Assembly: GCF_900129775.1 (NCBI RefSeq)
Contig: NZ_FQWV01000003.1
Location: forward strand, 372,001 to 436,000
DNA from: Halobaculum gomorrense
Lineage (GTDB): Archaea > Halobacteriota > Halobacteria > Halobacteriales > Haloferacaceae
Reading direction: 5' to 3'
DNA: 64,000 bases
Positions 19,126-27,677 of the stretch are shown one piece after another. Under the pieces are notes generated by a model. It made no database searches and was not told where the DNA came from. It was given only the letters and a program-made list of their open reading frames with translations. Within the stretch, counting starts at the first letter, position 1, and each line of letters starts with the position of its first letter. The translations under genes and the position numbers were made by a program.

Positions 19126-20183
19126 CAGTCGTCACCCCCGGCGGCCGCCCCGGAATCAGCGAACTCCGGCTCCTCGCTGGTCACGCCCTCGGGCGGGTTC
19201 GTGAACGCGTGGTCGTGGGCCGCCTCCGGCTCCGGAAGCGGCTGCTGTTTGGCCCACGTGACCGCCTCGTCGACTCGGTTCGCAGCGCGGTCACGGATCT
19301 CCTCCAGCTCTTGGTCATCGATCCCGAACTCCCGCATATCCGCTGCGAGTCGGTCGATTGAGTCGCGTGCGGCCGCGCGTTCTTGGTCTTCCTCAGGTCG
19401 GTACGTCTCGGGGTCGCCCATGAAGTGACCCATCCGACGGTGGACTTGGACCTCTAGGAGGGTCGGGCCGTTGCCGTCGCGGGCGCGGCCGACCGCCTCG
19501 CCGCCGGCCTCGTAGACCGCGCGGGCGTCGTCGCTATCGACGCGGACGCCGTGCATGTCGAACCCGTCCGCGCGCTTAGAGCCGTCGTCGGGCCGCGTGA
19601 CGCGCTCTTTCGGCATGCTGATCGCCCAGTCGTTGTCCTCGACGACGAACACGACCGGCAGGTCGTGGACGCTCGCGAGGTTGAGTGATTCGAGGAAGCC
19701 GCCCTGGTCGATCGCTCCCTCGCCGAGGTACGCGACGGCGACGCTGTCGGTGTTGCGCTTCTTCGCTGCCAGTCCGGCGCCCACCGCGGGCGGGCAGCCC
19801 TCGGCGATGATGCCGCTGCACGCGAAGTTCACGTCCGGGTCGAACAGGTGCATGTGTCCCCCCTTCCCGGAGCAGAGACCGGTCTCCCGGCCGAAGATCT
19901 CCGCGGTCATCCGCTTCAGGTCGACTCTCTTCGCGATGGCGACGTGGTGCGGGCGGTGCGGCGCCGTGACCGTGTCGTCGTCGCGGAGGTGGTGACACAC
20001 CCCAACCGCGGCCGCCTCCTGGCCGGCCGCGAGGTGCAGTTCACCGGGGATCTCTCCCGTACTGATGTCGAATCCGGGTCGTTTCCCCTCCATGTACTCG
20101 TCCTGAAGGCGCTCCTCGTACAGGCGCGCCGTCACCATGTCCTCGTACATCCGTCGCAGCTGGTCCGGGCTTGCAGTTGTCAT
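19125..20183 (-). CDS. 2-oxoacid dehydrogenase (acetoin/pyruvate type) E1 alpha subunit
   Basis: 352 residues. The thiamine-diphosphate motif reads GEGAIDQGGFLESLNLAS and continues to VVEDNDWAIS, the GDG-to-N pattern with GEG in place of GDG. GKGGHMHLFD matches the region before it. It catalyses the decarboxylation step of the complex. It is the first gene of the four-gene operon E1 alpha, E1 beta, lipoyl protein, E2 core. Haloarchaea carry several such complexes and the substrate cannot be assigned. Confidence 0.93.
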   Translation of the reverse strand: MTTASPDQLRRMYEDMVTARLYEERLQDEYMEGKRPGFDISTGEIPGELHLAAGQEAAAVGVCHHLRDDDTVTAPHRPHHVAIAKRVDLKRMTAEIFGRETGLCSGKGGHMHLFDPDVNFACSGIIAEGCPPAVGAGLAAKKRNTDSVAVAYLGEGAIDQGGFLESLNLASVHDLPVVFVVEDNDWAISMPKERVTRPDDGSKRADGFDMHGVRVDSDDARAVYEAGGEAVGRARDGNGPTLLEVQVHRRMGHFMGDPETYRPEEDQERAAARDSIDRLAADMREFGIDDQELEEIRDRAANRVDEAVTWAKQQPLPEPEAAHDHAFTNPPEGVTSEEPEFADSGAAAGGDD

Positions 20184-20440
20184 GGCCCGCGTTACCTATT
20201 CACGTACCAGCATATCAAGTTGACTGAAGGTTGTCACCTGATGCCCACGCCTCGACCGGTACGCGTCTGATGGCGACCACTCGGGGCCGAGTACGGCCCG
20301 CGAAGCGGCGCCGTTGCCGGCCACTGTAATCGGGGCGGCGACCGGGTCACCAACCCGGAAACAAACGAGCGAACGCGCGACAAGGAACCGAGGACCGAAC
20401 GGAGCAAACCGCCAACTACCCTTTTTGTGGATCGTGTCGG

Positions 20441-20473
20441 TGTATAACGTGTCACACAGATATTGTGTGTGAC
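20441..20473 (+). promoter_or_regulatory. TATA element and GTCACACA-N7-TGTGTGAC operator-like palindrome
   Basis: The 332-bp gap between the E1-alpha gene and the Tat isomerase gene holds TGTATAAC at 20441-20448, followed by perfect 8-bp inverted arms at 20451-20458 and 20466-20473. A TATA element at this place puts transcription start inside the right arm, so a bound dimer would block initiation. The rest of the gap shows no gene. Confidence 0.5.
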
Positions 20474-20515
20474 GCACCGCGATGCGGCGCGAACGAATCG
20501 GAGAGTGACGACACC

Positions 20516-21669
20516 ATGCCACCGAAACGACGAGACGTACTCAAGGCGACGGGTGGAACAGTCGCGCTCGGCGTGGGCGCCGCCGAAGCCGATTCGGCGC
20601 TCGATGCGGATGGCGACCGAGCAGTAGAACCGAGCCAGCAGCAGCAACAAGCGGCCGACGTGAATCTGATCGCCTCCTACTGGGCGCACGCGGGCAACGT
20701 GAAGCCGTTCACGAGTCGCGAGTGGAGTCCGTGGGATCTAGAGAACCGGGTCGAGATGCTGGCCGAGGTCGGGTTCGACGGGATCGGGCTCTACCACGCC
20801 GACCTCCAGCACATGATCGAAGCGGAGGGTCGGACCTTGGAGGGGATCGGGCGAACGATCCGCGAAGCCGGCCTCGACATCATCGAGTTGGAGTTCCTCG
20901 TGAACTGGCTCCTCCCCGAGGACGACCCGCGGCGGCAGGCCGAACAGGAGACGCGCCAGCTCCTGTTTGACGCCGCCGACGCGATGGACGCCCGGTACAT
21001 CAAGATCGGGAACATCAACGGCTACCCGATCGAGACCGACGCGCTCGCGGAGCGATTCGCGCAGATCTGCGAGGAGGCCGCCGCCGTCGACACGCTGATC
21101 GGGATGGAGATCCTCCCGCCGGACCCGAACTCGCAGACGATCGATCAGGCGTTGGAGTGGGTCTTCCCCCCGGAGAACGGCGGGCTCTTCCTCGACACCT
21201 GGCACATCACCAACATCGAGACGATCTCGGACAACGACGTGGCGTCGCTCCAACCGGGCGACGTCGCCGCCGTCGAGATCGACGACGGCTTCACCGATAC
21301 CGGTCGGGGGGGTTCGTCGAGAATACGGTGAACATGCGACGCGTGCCCGGATACGGCGATTTCGACGTTTCGAGGTTCGTCGAGGCGGTCCGCGCGTCCG
21401 GCTTCCAAGGGCCGTGGGGCAACGAGATCCTCTCGGAGGAGTACCGCCGCCGCGGCATGGAGAGCGCCTACAGACACACCGACGAGGGCGCGCTGTCCGT
21501 GTTGACCGGCGGCGCCCCCGACGACGGTGACAGCGACGGTGACGACGGCGGCACCGAGACGCCGGAGGGAACGCCGGCGGGGGCGCCCACCGATGCCCCC
21601 AACGGAACGACGATCCGAACCCCGAACGGAACCACTACCGACTCACCGGCCGGGACGCCAGACACCTGA
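20516..21669 (+). pseudogene. Tat-exported sugar phosphate isomerase/epimerase-like protein, frameshifted in a G run
   Basis: ATG 20516 is followed by PPKRRDVLKATGG and a short hydrophobic stretch, a Tat signal. A TIM-barrel of the xylose-isomerase-like type follows (IGLYHADL, ILPPDPNSQTID, LFLDTWHI). Near 21305-21311, at a run of seven G, the frame shifts: frame 2 ends at a stop just after, while the next frame continues with GGFVENTVNMRRVPGYGDF and SGFQGPWGNEILSEEYR, the expected end of the fold. One more G would restore it. A Thr/Pro/Asp-rich tail follows. It is either a real mutation or a homopolymer sequencing error. Confidence 0.75.
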
Positions 21670-21867
21670 ACGATCCCATCCGATACTCGACGCACGGCGG
21701 GCGAAAACGGGTTCGCCGTCCCCCGTGGAGGGGGCGAGCGGCGGCGGAACCCTCTGACATTTTATCCGTTCCGCACCCACTCCCCACAGAGTACAGCACC
21801 CGTGCGCGTATTTCTGCATCGGGGTTGTGTGTCAGCTATGCAACAGCAGACGGCGGTCCGGGGAAGG

Positions 21868-21877
21868 CCATATACCT
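21868..21877 (+). promoter_or_regulatory. TATA element for the DnaJ-ferredoxin gene
   Basis: CCATATACCT lies about 27 bases before GTG 21899, the spacing seen for leaderless haloarchaeal transcripts. It supports the GTG as start. Confidence 0.4.
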
Positions 21878-21898
21878 CGCTCTCCCCTACGACGCATC

Positions 21899-22666
21899 GT
21901 GGATTCTCCGTACGACGTGCTGGGGCTCGACGCCGACGCCGACGACGCGGAGGTCGAACAGGCGTACCGGCGCCGCGTGAAGGAAGCCCACCCGGATCGC
22001 GGCGGCTCCGCCGAGGAGTTCCAGCGCGTCCGCGAGGCGTACGAGGTCGTCGTGTCCGGTCGGGCGGCGCCCCCGACGGCCGAACCGGACGAGGCCGACG
22101 GCCCAATCGACGAGTGGGGGACGGACGCGCCGCCGACGGCGCGCAACGGGGCGCGAGCGGACGCCGCGGGCCGCGCCGGTGGCACCGCCGCCTCCGGAGC
22201 ACGCGGGTCGGGCCAGACCGGCGCGGACGGTTCGGCGCAGACGACGACTCGGGTCGAGTACCTGAACTACGAGGTCGTCGCGGACCACGGCTGGGAGGTC
22301 GACGACCCGGACCTCTTCGAGACCGCGGCGGGCGCCGACCTCGACCACGAGGACTACGGGCTGTTCCTCGCCGAACCCGGGGAGACGCTGCTGGAGGCGG
22401 CCGAAGCCCGGGGGTTCGCCTGGCCGTTCGCCTGCCGAGGCGGCGCGTGCGCGAACTGCGCCGTCGCCGTCGTCGACGGCGAGCTAGACAGCACCGTCGA
22501 CAACGTCCTCACCGACGACCTCGTCGACCGCGGCTTCCGGCTCTCGTGTATTGGGCGGCCCGTCACCGAGGAGCTTCGGGTGATCTACAACGTCAAGCAC
22601 CTGCCCGGACTGGACGACCTTCGCCTCCCGGCCGATCGGTTCGAGCGCGCGCGGGCGGACTACTGA
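21899..22666 (+). CDS. J-domain and 2Fe-2S ferredoxin fusion protein
   Basis: 255 residues from GTG 21899. Residues 1-60 are a J domain (SPYDVLGLDADADDAEVEQA, then KEAHPDRGG with the HPD triad). A Gly/Ala/Thr-rich linker follows. From about residue 115 there is a plant-type ferredoxin: VEYLNYEVVADHGWEVDD, then CRGGACANCAVAV with Cys spacing C-x4-C-x2-C and a fourth Cys in RLSCIGRP. The J domain would recruit DnaK and the ferredoxin would carry one electron. A role in iron-sulfur handling is plausible but inferred. A TATA element lies about 27 bases upstream. Confidence 0.88.
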   Translation: MDSPYDVLGLDADADDAEVEQAYRRRVKEAHPDRGGSAEEFQRVREAYEVVVSGRAAPPTAEPDEADGPIDEWGTDAPPTARNGARADAAGRAGGTAASGARGSGQTGADGSAQTTTRVEYLNYEVVADHGWEVDDPDLFETAAGADLDHEDYGLFLAEPGETLLEAAEARGFAWPFACRGGACANCAVAVVDGELDSTVDNVLTDDLVDRGFRLSCIGRPVTEELRVIYNVKHLPGLDDLRLPADRFERARADY

Positions 22667-22890
22667 GCTCCCTCAGAATGCACTCGCGTACACGCCTCTG
22701 TCGGAGGTATCGACTGGGCGAGTCCGCCGACGAGGCCGCCGGCCGGCGCCGCGATGGGGCCGGCACCGACGAGGCCCGCGAGCGACGCGACGACGCCGAG
22801 CGCGCCGACGGCGTAGGCGACGACGAGTACCCGTTCATCGGCGACGAGTGGGACATCGGCGCCTCGACGACCACCGTCGACTGGAAGTGA
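22667..22890. other. Ambiguous stretch, possible gene remnant
   Basis: No convincing gene. The + frame ends DDEYPFIGDEW and TVDWK before TGA 22888-22890, and the same frame continues into the PKD protein fragment downstream, so it may be a remnant of that gene's front. The - strand shows a hydrophobic stretch LVVAYAVGALGVVASL without a start codon. Neither can be preferred. Confidence 0.25.
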
Positions 22891-23871
22891 GCGGACAACC
22901 GCACAGACGGGGGTGCCTACCGCGGCCTCGATTCGCTCTCGGGGACGATCGTGATCCGCCCGCGCTACAACGAGCGAGCGCCCTCGTGGGGCACGTGGAA
23001 CTACTCCGGGAGCGAGGAGCACCGGATCACCGACTGCGTGCTCTACGGCGGCGACGGGACGGAGCGGTCGCTCGCGCTCGACCGGCGCGTGTTCGTCCAC
23101 GCCGGGAGTTGCGTCGAGTCAGACGTGAGCGCGTCGCTGGAAGCGCCCGAGGACCCGGCGGCCGGCGAGAACATCACCCTCGATGCGAGCGCGACGACCG
23201 CCGCGGACACGGTCGCCGGCTACGAGTGGGACCTCGACGCCGACGGCGAGGTCGACGCGGTCACCGAGGATCCGACCGTGAGTCACGCGTTCGCCGAGGA
23301 GCGGGAGTACACCGTGCGCGTGACGGCGTTCGACACGTACGGGAACGGCGACGCCGCCGAGGTGTCGTTCGTCGTCGGGGAGCCGTACGCCCCGGACGCG
23401 ACGCTCTCGGCGTCGCCGTCGACGGTCACAGTGAACCAGTCGCTCACGCTCGACGCCAGCGGGTCGACCGATAACGGGACGATCGTCCGCTACGACTGGG
23501 ACCTCGACGGCGACGGTGCGGTCGACGCGAACACCACCGAACCGACGCTCACCACGGCCTTCGAGTCGGCCGGCGAGCGGGAGGTGACCGTCACCGCCGA
23601 GACCGTGTCCGTCCCGCCGGGGACGAGCACGCGGGTGACGTTCACCAGGCGGATCGCCTCGGGTGGCGAATACAACGCCACCGTCGGCAATCAGACGATC
23701 GCGATCGCGGTTCGGCCGACGAGCGCGACGCACGCGGGTGAGGAGGCTGGCGAGGGCTCATCCAGCACCGTGGCGAACGCGCCGGGGTTCCGCGCACTCA
23801 CGGCGGTGCTCGCGCTGGCCGGCGCCGCGGCGCTGCTTGCCCGCATCAGCCGGCGAGGCGAGCGGGAGTGA
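22891..23871 (+). pseudogene. PKD-repeat surface protein with PGF-CTERM tail, N-terminus missing
   Basis: The frame is open from 22891 and has only a GTG at 22951 as a possible start, inside the coding pattern (GLDSLSGTIVIRPRYNER). Two PKD domains follow, each with YEWDLDADGEVDA or YDWDLDGDGAVDA. The end is a Ser/Thr stretch, then APGFRALTAVLALAG and RRGERE: the PGF motif, membrane segment and basic tail recognised by archaeosortase A. No signal peptide is encoded, so export is not possible from this copy. It is a 5'-truncated cell-surface protein gene. Confidence 0.65.
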
Positions 23872-23902
23872 AGTACCGCGGGGCTTGTCCCCGCGGCTTC
23901 AC
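23866..23902. terminator. Strong hairpin after the PKD gene
   Basis: CCGCGGGG at 23876-23883 pairs perfectly with CCCCGCGG at 23889-23896 across the loop CTTGT. Outside a two-base bulge, GTGAAG pairs with CTTCAC. It begins at the stop codon of the PKD gene. It can act as a terminator; similar hairpins also bound IS200/IS605-type elements. No poly-T follows. The remaining 390 bases to the pilin gene hold no gene that I can see. Confidence 0.45.
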
Positions 23903-24289
23903 CGTCCCGCCCGCACGTCCCAAAACGGGCCGTGCTATCGTAGGCGAACGTACTTCCCCTCGACCGTCCCGAGATGGGTCGGCTGGAATTCACCCCCGAA
24001 CGCCCGGTGCGACCGTGAAGGTCGGCGGCTCAACCCCGCCCGACTCCCGGCCTGCGTGCTCATTCTGTCGTCCGACCGAGTCGCGTCGCGTGCGCAGTAA
24101 CAGGGGCGTGGTCCGGGGAGGAACGAGCGGAGACGAGCCGTGTCCCCCGACCGGCTGATCCGTAGAAGTGTAAGACTGAGACCAGGTACAAAGCCGCTAC
24201 TGTTAATAATCTCGCCAACTTAAGAAGTAACACGACATATCGTCGGGTCCATACTCGATCGGGCCGACGCTGTGGGAGCACGATACTAA

Positions 24290-24703
24290 ATGGATATCAC
24301 GCAACTGTTCGACGAGGAGGACCGCGCCGTTTCCCCGGTGATCGGTGTCATCCTGATGGTCGCCATCACGGTGATCCTCGCGGCGGTCATCGGTTCGTTC
24401 GTTCTCGGGTTGGGGAACAGTCTCCAATCGACTGCGCCAACCGCGAACTTCCAGTTCGAGTACGAGACTGTCGCGGGCAACAACACGGTCACCGCCACGC
24501 ACACCGGCGGCGATTCGATCCCCGAGAGTCAGCTGAATCTGACCGCCGGGACGAACACGACGGAGTCGTGGAGTGATGATCCCGTCACCGCCGGGGTGTC
24601 CGCACAGGTGAACTACTCGACCGGGGACACCGTCCGCGTGATCTGGTCGTCCGAGGACGGCGGGACGACACAGACGCTCGCTGCAGAGGAGACGCCGAAC
24701 TGA
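24290..24703 (+). CDS. Archaeal type IV pilin
   Basis: 137 residues. The N-terminus is the archaeal pilin domain: DEEDRAVSPVIGVILMVAIT and a continuing hydrophobic helix. The class III signal is cleaved by the prepilin peptidase PibD just before AVSPVIG. The rest is Thr/Asn-rich with several N-glycosylation sequons (NNT, NLT, NTT, NYS). Such pilins build adhesion pili. It stands alone, without pilB or pilC. AT-rich sequence with GTTAATAATC about 90 bases upstream may hold its promoter. Confidence 0.9.
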   Translation: MDITQLFDEEDRAVSPVIGVILMVAITVILAAVIGSFVLGLGNSLQSTAPTANFQFEYETVAGNNTVTATHTGGDSIPESQLNLTAGTNTTESWSDDPVTAGVSAQVNYSTGDTVRVIWSSEDGGTTQTLAAEETPN

Positions 24704-24829
24704 TCCGGTCTCAGGTTCATAACACAGTTCTCTCGAGACTTCGTGTCCTGTTCACCTGATCGACAAGCGGTACCCTCGCGGTTCTCACTGATCGAGGCTA
24801 CCACTGGGTGCTTGCGTCAGTAAGCGATC

Positions 24830-24836
24830 AAAAAAA
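24830..24836 (-). terminator. T-tract after the beta-helix gene
   Basis: Seven consecutive T on the - strand about 30 bases after the stop of the - strand beta-helix gene. Poly-T tracts end transcription in archaea. Confidence 0.45.
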
Positions 24837-24865
24837 GCCGAATCGCGAGTGGAGGGCCGAGTTCG

Positions 24866-25520
24866 TCAGCAGGTGTTGTCGCGCACGTCGTTCCCCTCGA
24901 CGCCGAGTCGGACCTGCATGTCGCGGTTCGCGTTGCGACAGACGGTGTTGTTGTAGACCGCGTTGCCGGTGGAGGCCTTGATGTCGAAGCCGTCGTCGCC
25001 GTTGTCCCGGAGGACGTTGCGGTCCGACTCGCGGAGGAAGACCCCGTCGTCGACGTTGTCGTGAGCGACGTTCGAGACCAGCCTGTTGTCGACGCCGCTG
25101 TCGAGGTCGACCCCGTCGTCGCCGTTTCGAGTGAGGGTGTTGTTCGTCAGCACGTTCCCAGAGCCGAACACGTAGTTCCCGTCGTCGGCGTTTCCGGTGA
25201 GCCGGTTGGCGGAGACGTTCGTCGCCCAGGTGGACGAGAGCGCGATGCCGTCGTCCGTGCTGCCGGAGACGGTATTACCGATGACGGTCCCGCCGGAGGC
25301 GTTAACGAGGTGAATGCCATCGGTGGCGCCCGAGACGACGTCCCCCAAGATTCGGGTCACGTTCTGCCCGCGGATGAACACTCCCTCGTAGCGATTCTCC
25401 GTGATCCGATTGTCTGCGACGATCACGGACGGCCCATCCGGAACCGATTCCGCCGGTGTGAACAGGCCGCCGAGCCCGCTGAGCCCGCCATCGCCGAGGA
25501 GCGGGAGCAGCCAAGATGGC
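24866..25520 (-). pseudogene. NosD-like right-handed beta-helix protein, 5' end missing
   Basis: About 215 residues of typical parallel beta-helix repeats (IVADNRITENRYEGVFIRGQ, GNVLTNNTLTRNGDDG, LVSNVAHDNVDDGVFL) end at a proper stop. Toward the 5' side coding homology ends near 25500-25520, and the open frame beyond it is antisense of another beta-helix fragment. No signal sequence or start is recognisable. Such proteins are usually exported. The gene appears to have lost its first half in a rearrangement. Confidence 0.65.
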
Positions 25521-25535
25521 GCCGCCGGGCGCTCG

Positions 25536-26599
25536 ATCGGGTCGGCGTCGTCGGGAACCCGATCGTCGCGCACGACGGCGCAGCGGGCTCGACGCTCACG
25601 ATCCGCAACTGCCACTTCTACAACGACTCCGACGGCGACATCGTCCGCGACAAGACCGGCGGCGACATCGAGGTGACCGTTGAGAACTGTACGTTCCAGG
25701 GCTCCGGCAGCGACCGAATCGAGCCCGACTACCACGGGAACGGCATCGTCGACGGCGCCCCGGAGTTCCCGCTGCCCTCGGACGTCACCGGCTACGCGGT
25801 CTCCGACGAGATCGACGGCATCGAGCCGGGCGTCGGCCCGTGGGGCGACGGCTCGGTGTCCGTCGACTCAGACCCCGTCGGGTACGACCACACGCTGGTC
25901 CTCCACGCCGACGCGGACAACCCGCACTCGGACGGCGCCGAGTCGGGCGATTTCGACATGGACATCGTGGTGACTGGGGACGCGACGCTCGGAGACGAAG
26001 TCGAACCCGACTCCGACACCATCACCACGACCAGCGACGGGAACACGCTGATCGAGATCCAAGACCTCCAGCCGGACGAGCTGGACTCGTTCCGCTTCAA
26101 CGGTGAGGTGGTCGACTACGTCGTCGACGACGGGTACGGCTACGCCGTCTCGCTGGACGGGACGACGACAACCTTCGAGGACATCGTGAACGGGACGGTG
26201 ACGAGCGACGACACCACCGCGTCCGACGGCGAGACGACGACGACGGAGACCTCGACTCAGACGACGACGGACAGCACCACCGACACGACGACCGCAGACG
26301 GGAGCACGACCGACAGCGGCTCCACCGCCGACCTGAGCAAGCGCGTCGTGGTCGACGGCGCGGACGACGGGTCGCCGACGAACTACACGTTCACCGTCTC
26401 CGGCGAGGTCGTCCGCGACACCGAAGCGAGCAACCGGACGTCCGACGGGACCGACTGGGACCGCGTCGAGGACTTCGCGAGCGACGGGAAGGTCATCGGT
26501 CTCGTGGGCACCGGCGTCGACGCGTACCGCTTCAGCGGGAACATCACCGCCGTCACCGTCGACGGCGAAGCGACGTTCGCCGTCGAGCGGGGGCTGTAA
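25536..26599 (+). pseudogene. Beta-helix surface protein, C-terminal part, 5' end missing
   Basis: The frame begins near VGVVGNPIVAHDG without any start codon and continues with beta-helix sequence (TLTIRNCHFYNDSDGDI, VTVENCTFQGSG). A Thr/Ser/Asp-rich linker follows (about 26200-26330), then a compact C-terminal domain ending FAVERGL. It lies head-to-head with the other beta-helix fragment; both lose their 5' ends at the same point. Expression is unlikely without a start. The small gene downstream overlaps its stop. Confidence 0.6.
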
Positions 26600-26814
26600 T
26601 GCGCCAGCTATCAGATGACTGGCGAGAGCTTCCCCCGAACCCGGACCCGCTCGACGACCTGGGGTACGATCTCGCCGAGTTGGACTTCATCCCCACATCG
26701 ACCAGCGGCGGAGCGGAGGTGCTCGTCCTCCCGACCGACGACGACATGCTCCGCGAGGACGCGTTCCTCGTCGTCGACAAAGCGAGCGTCGTCGACCTCA
26801 CGGACCGGGCCTGA
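26599..26814 (+). CDS. Small acidic hypothetical protein
   Basis: 71 residues. The ATG overlaps the preceding stop (TAATG). The sequence is acidic with strict G/C third positions, as real haloarchaeal genes are, and begins MRQLSDDWRELPPNPDPLDD. I recognise the pattern as a small haloarchaeal protein of unknown function but cannot name a family. No Cys, His cluster or membrane segment. Confidence 0.6.
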   Translation: MRQLSDDWRELPPNPDPLDDLGYDLAELDFIPTSTSGGAEVLVLPTDDDMLREDAFLVVDKASVVDLTDRA

Positions 26815-26846
26815 CGCGAGGTTCCCGCGCGGACGGTCCGGCGTCG

Positions 26847-27385
26847 TCACCGCTCCGCGCCGGGGTGATCCGGACGCGAGTCCATCGCGTACACCTCGAT
26901 CACGTCCGGCGTGATCCGCACCCAGTGATCTCACACTTCGAATGAGATCGTGGTACTCGGGGGCACCGCGAGCGCGTTCAGTGCGTCGGCGTCGATCGAT
27001 TCGTGGAGGACCGACGGCTGCTCGTGGGGGTCGACCCCGAGGCGCGCGAACAGCAAGGAGGAGCTGTTCGGTGGGCGTGAGCCACCGGCTGCGCGGGTCG
27101 ACGGCGTCCGGAGATCGCTGGGTGAAACTCGGGAGTAGCACGGGTAGAGTCTGGACGTGACCGTCCTCGAATCGACGGTTACTGTCGTTCTGCCGGGCGC
27201 TGGGGCGCGCCAGGGGACTCCCACGGGGGCTCGCAGAGCACCGCCACCTGCTGCAGCGCGGTCCGCACGTGATAGCGCGTCTCCTCGGACTCGGCGGTCG
27301 CGAGCGCGCGGTGGAGCGACCGCTCGAGCTTCGCGAGTCCCGCAGCGCCGGGATCGTGCCCGGAAACCCGGTTTGAGGTGTCCAT
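26847..27385 (-). pseudogene. Broken HalOD1-like output-domain gene (two frameshifts, one nonsense codon)
   Basis: Three consecutive pieces in different frames. Piece 1 (27385-27179) starts with ATG and reads DTSNRVSGHDPGAAG to ETRYHVRTALQQV. Piece 2 (about 27160-27050) reads SRWLTPTEQLLLAVR. Piece 3 (about 27055-26847) reads ARLGVDPHEQPSVLHESIDA, TISFEV, then TGA in place of an expected Trp, then DHWVRITPDVIEVYA. Piece 3 resembles the haloarchaeal HalOD1 output domain. The switch from piece 2 to 3 falls in a CG dinucleotide run. A GTATAAGTTA element at 27420-27411 stands about 26 bases before the ATG. Confidence 0.5.
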
Positions 27386-27410
27386 ACGGGGTGGTGGCGA
27401 TTCGGCCCCT

Positions 27411-27420
27411 AACTTATACC
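27411..27420 (-). promoter_or_regulatory. TATA element of the broken HalOD1-like gene
   Basis: GGTATAAGTT on the - strand is centred about 30 bases before ATG 27385, the leaderless spacing. It shows that the gene was once expressed from here. The stretch 27421-27677 holds no gene, only a hairpin. Confidence 0.45.
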
Positions 27421-27601
27421 CCCGCTTCGTGCGCCCGCCTCGGACATCGGTCTCCCTACCCGCTCCGTCGGCTAAAATCGACCGAACAGGGGGGCGAGCG
27501 CGAGCGCGAACGCTGGCGGCCCTTGCAGTCCCGACCGGGGCCGGTGCGAGCGGGCCGCGCCCGCGTCGCGATCTCGTCGACGTACGGCGGTCGTGCGTTC
27601 G

Positions 27602-27617
27602 GTACGGGCAGCCGTAC
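27602..27617. terminator. Hairpin GTACGG-N4-CCGTAC after the EamA gene
   Basis: Perfect 6-bp inverted repeat about 60 bases beyond the stop of the - strand transporter gene. It may end that transcript. No T-tract follows, so the role is uncertain. Confidence 0.35.
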
Positions 27618-27677
27618 TCGCCGGTAACGTGACGATTCGACGGCGACCGGCCCGGAGTACCGCTGCCGAACGCTCGG

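Noticed and set aside
22660..22850. Small - strand membrane protein with LVVAYAVGALGVVASL
   Set aside because: No start codon at a sensible place, and the + frame through the same bases is equally plausible.
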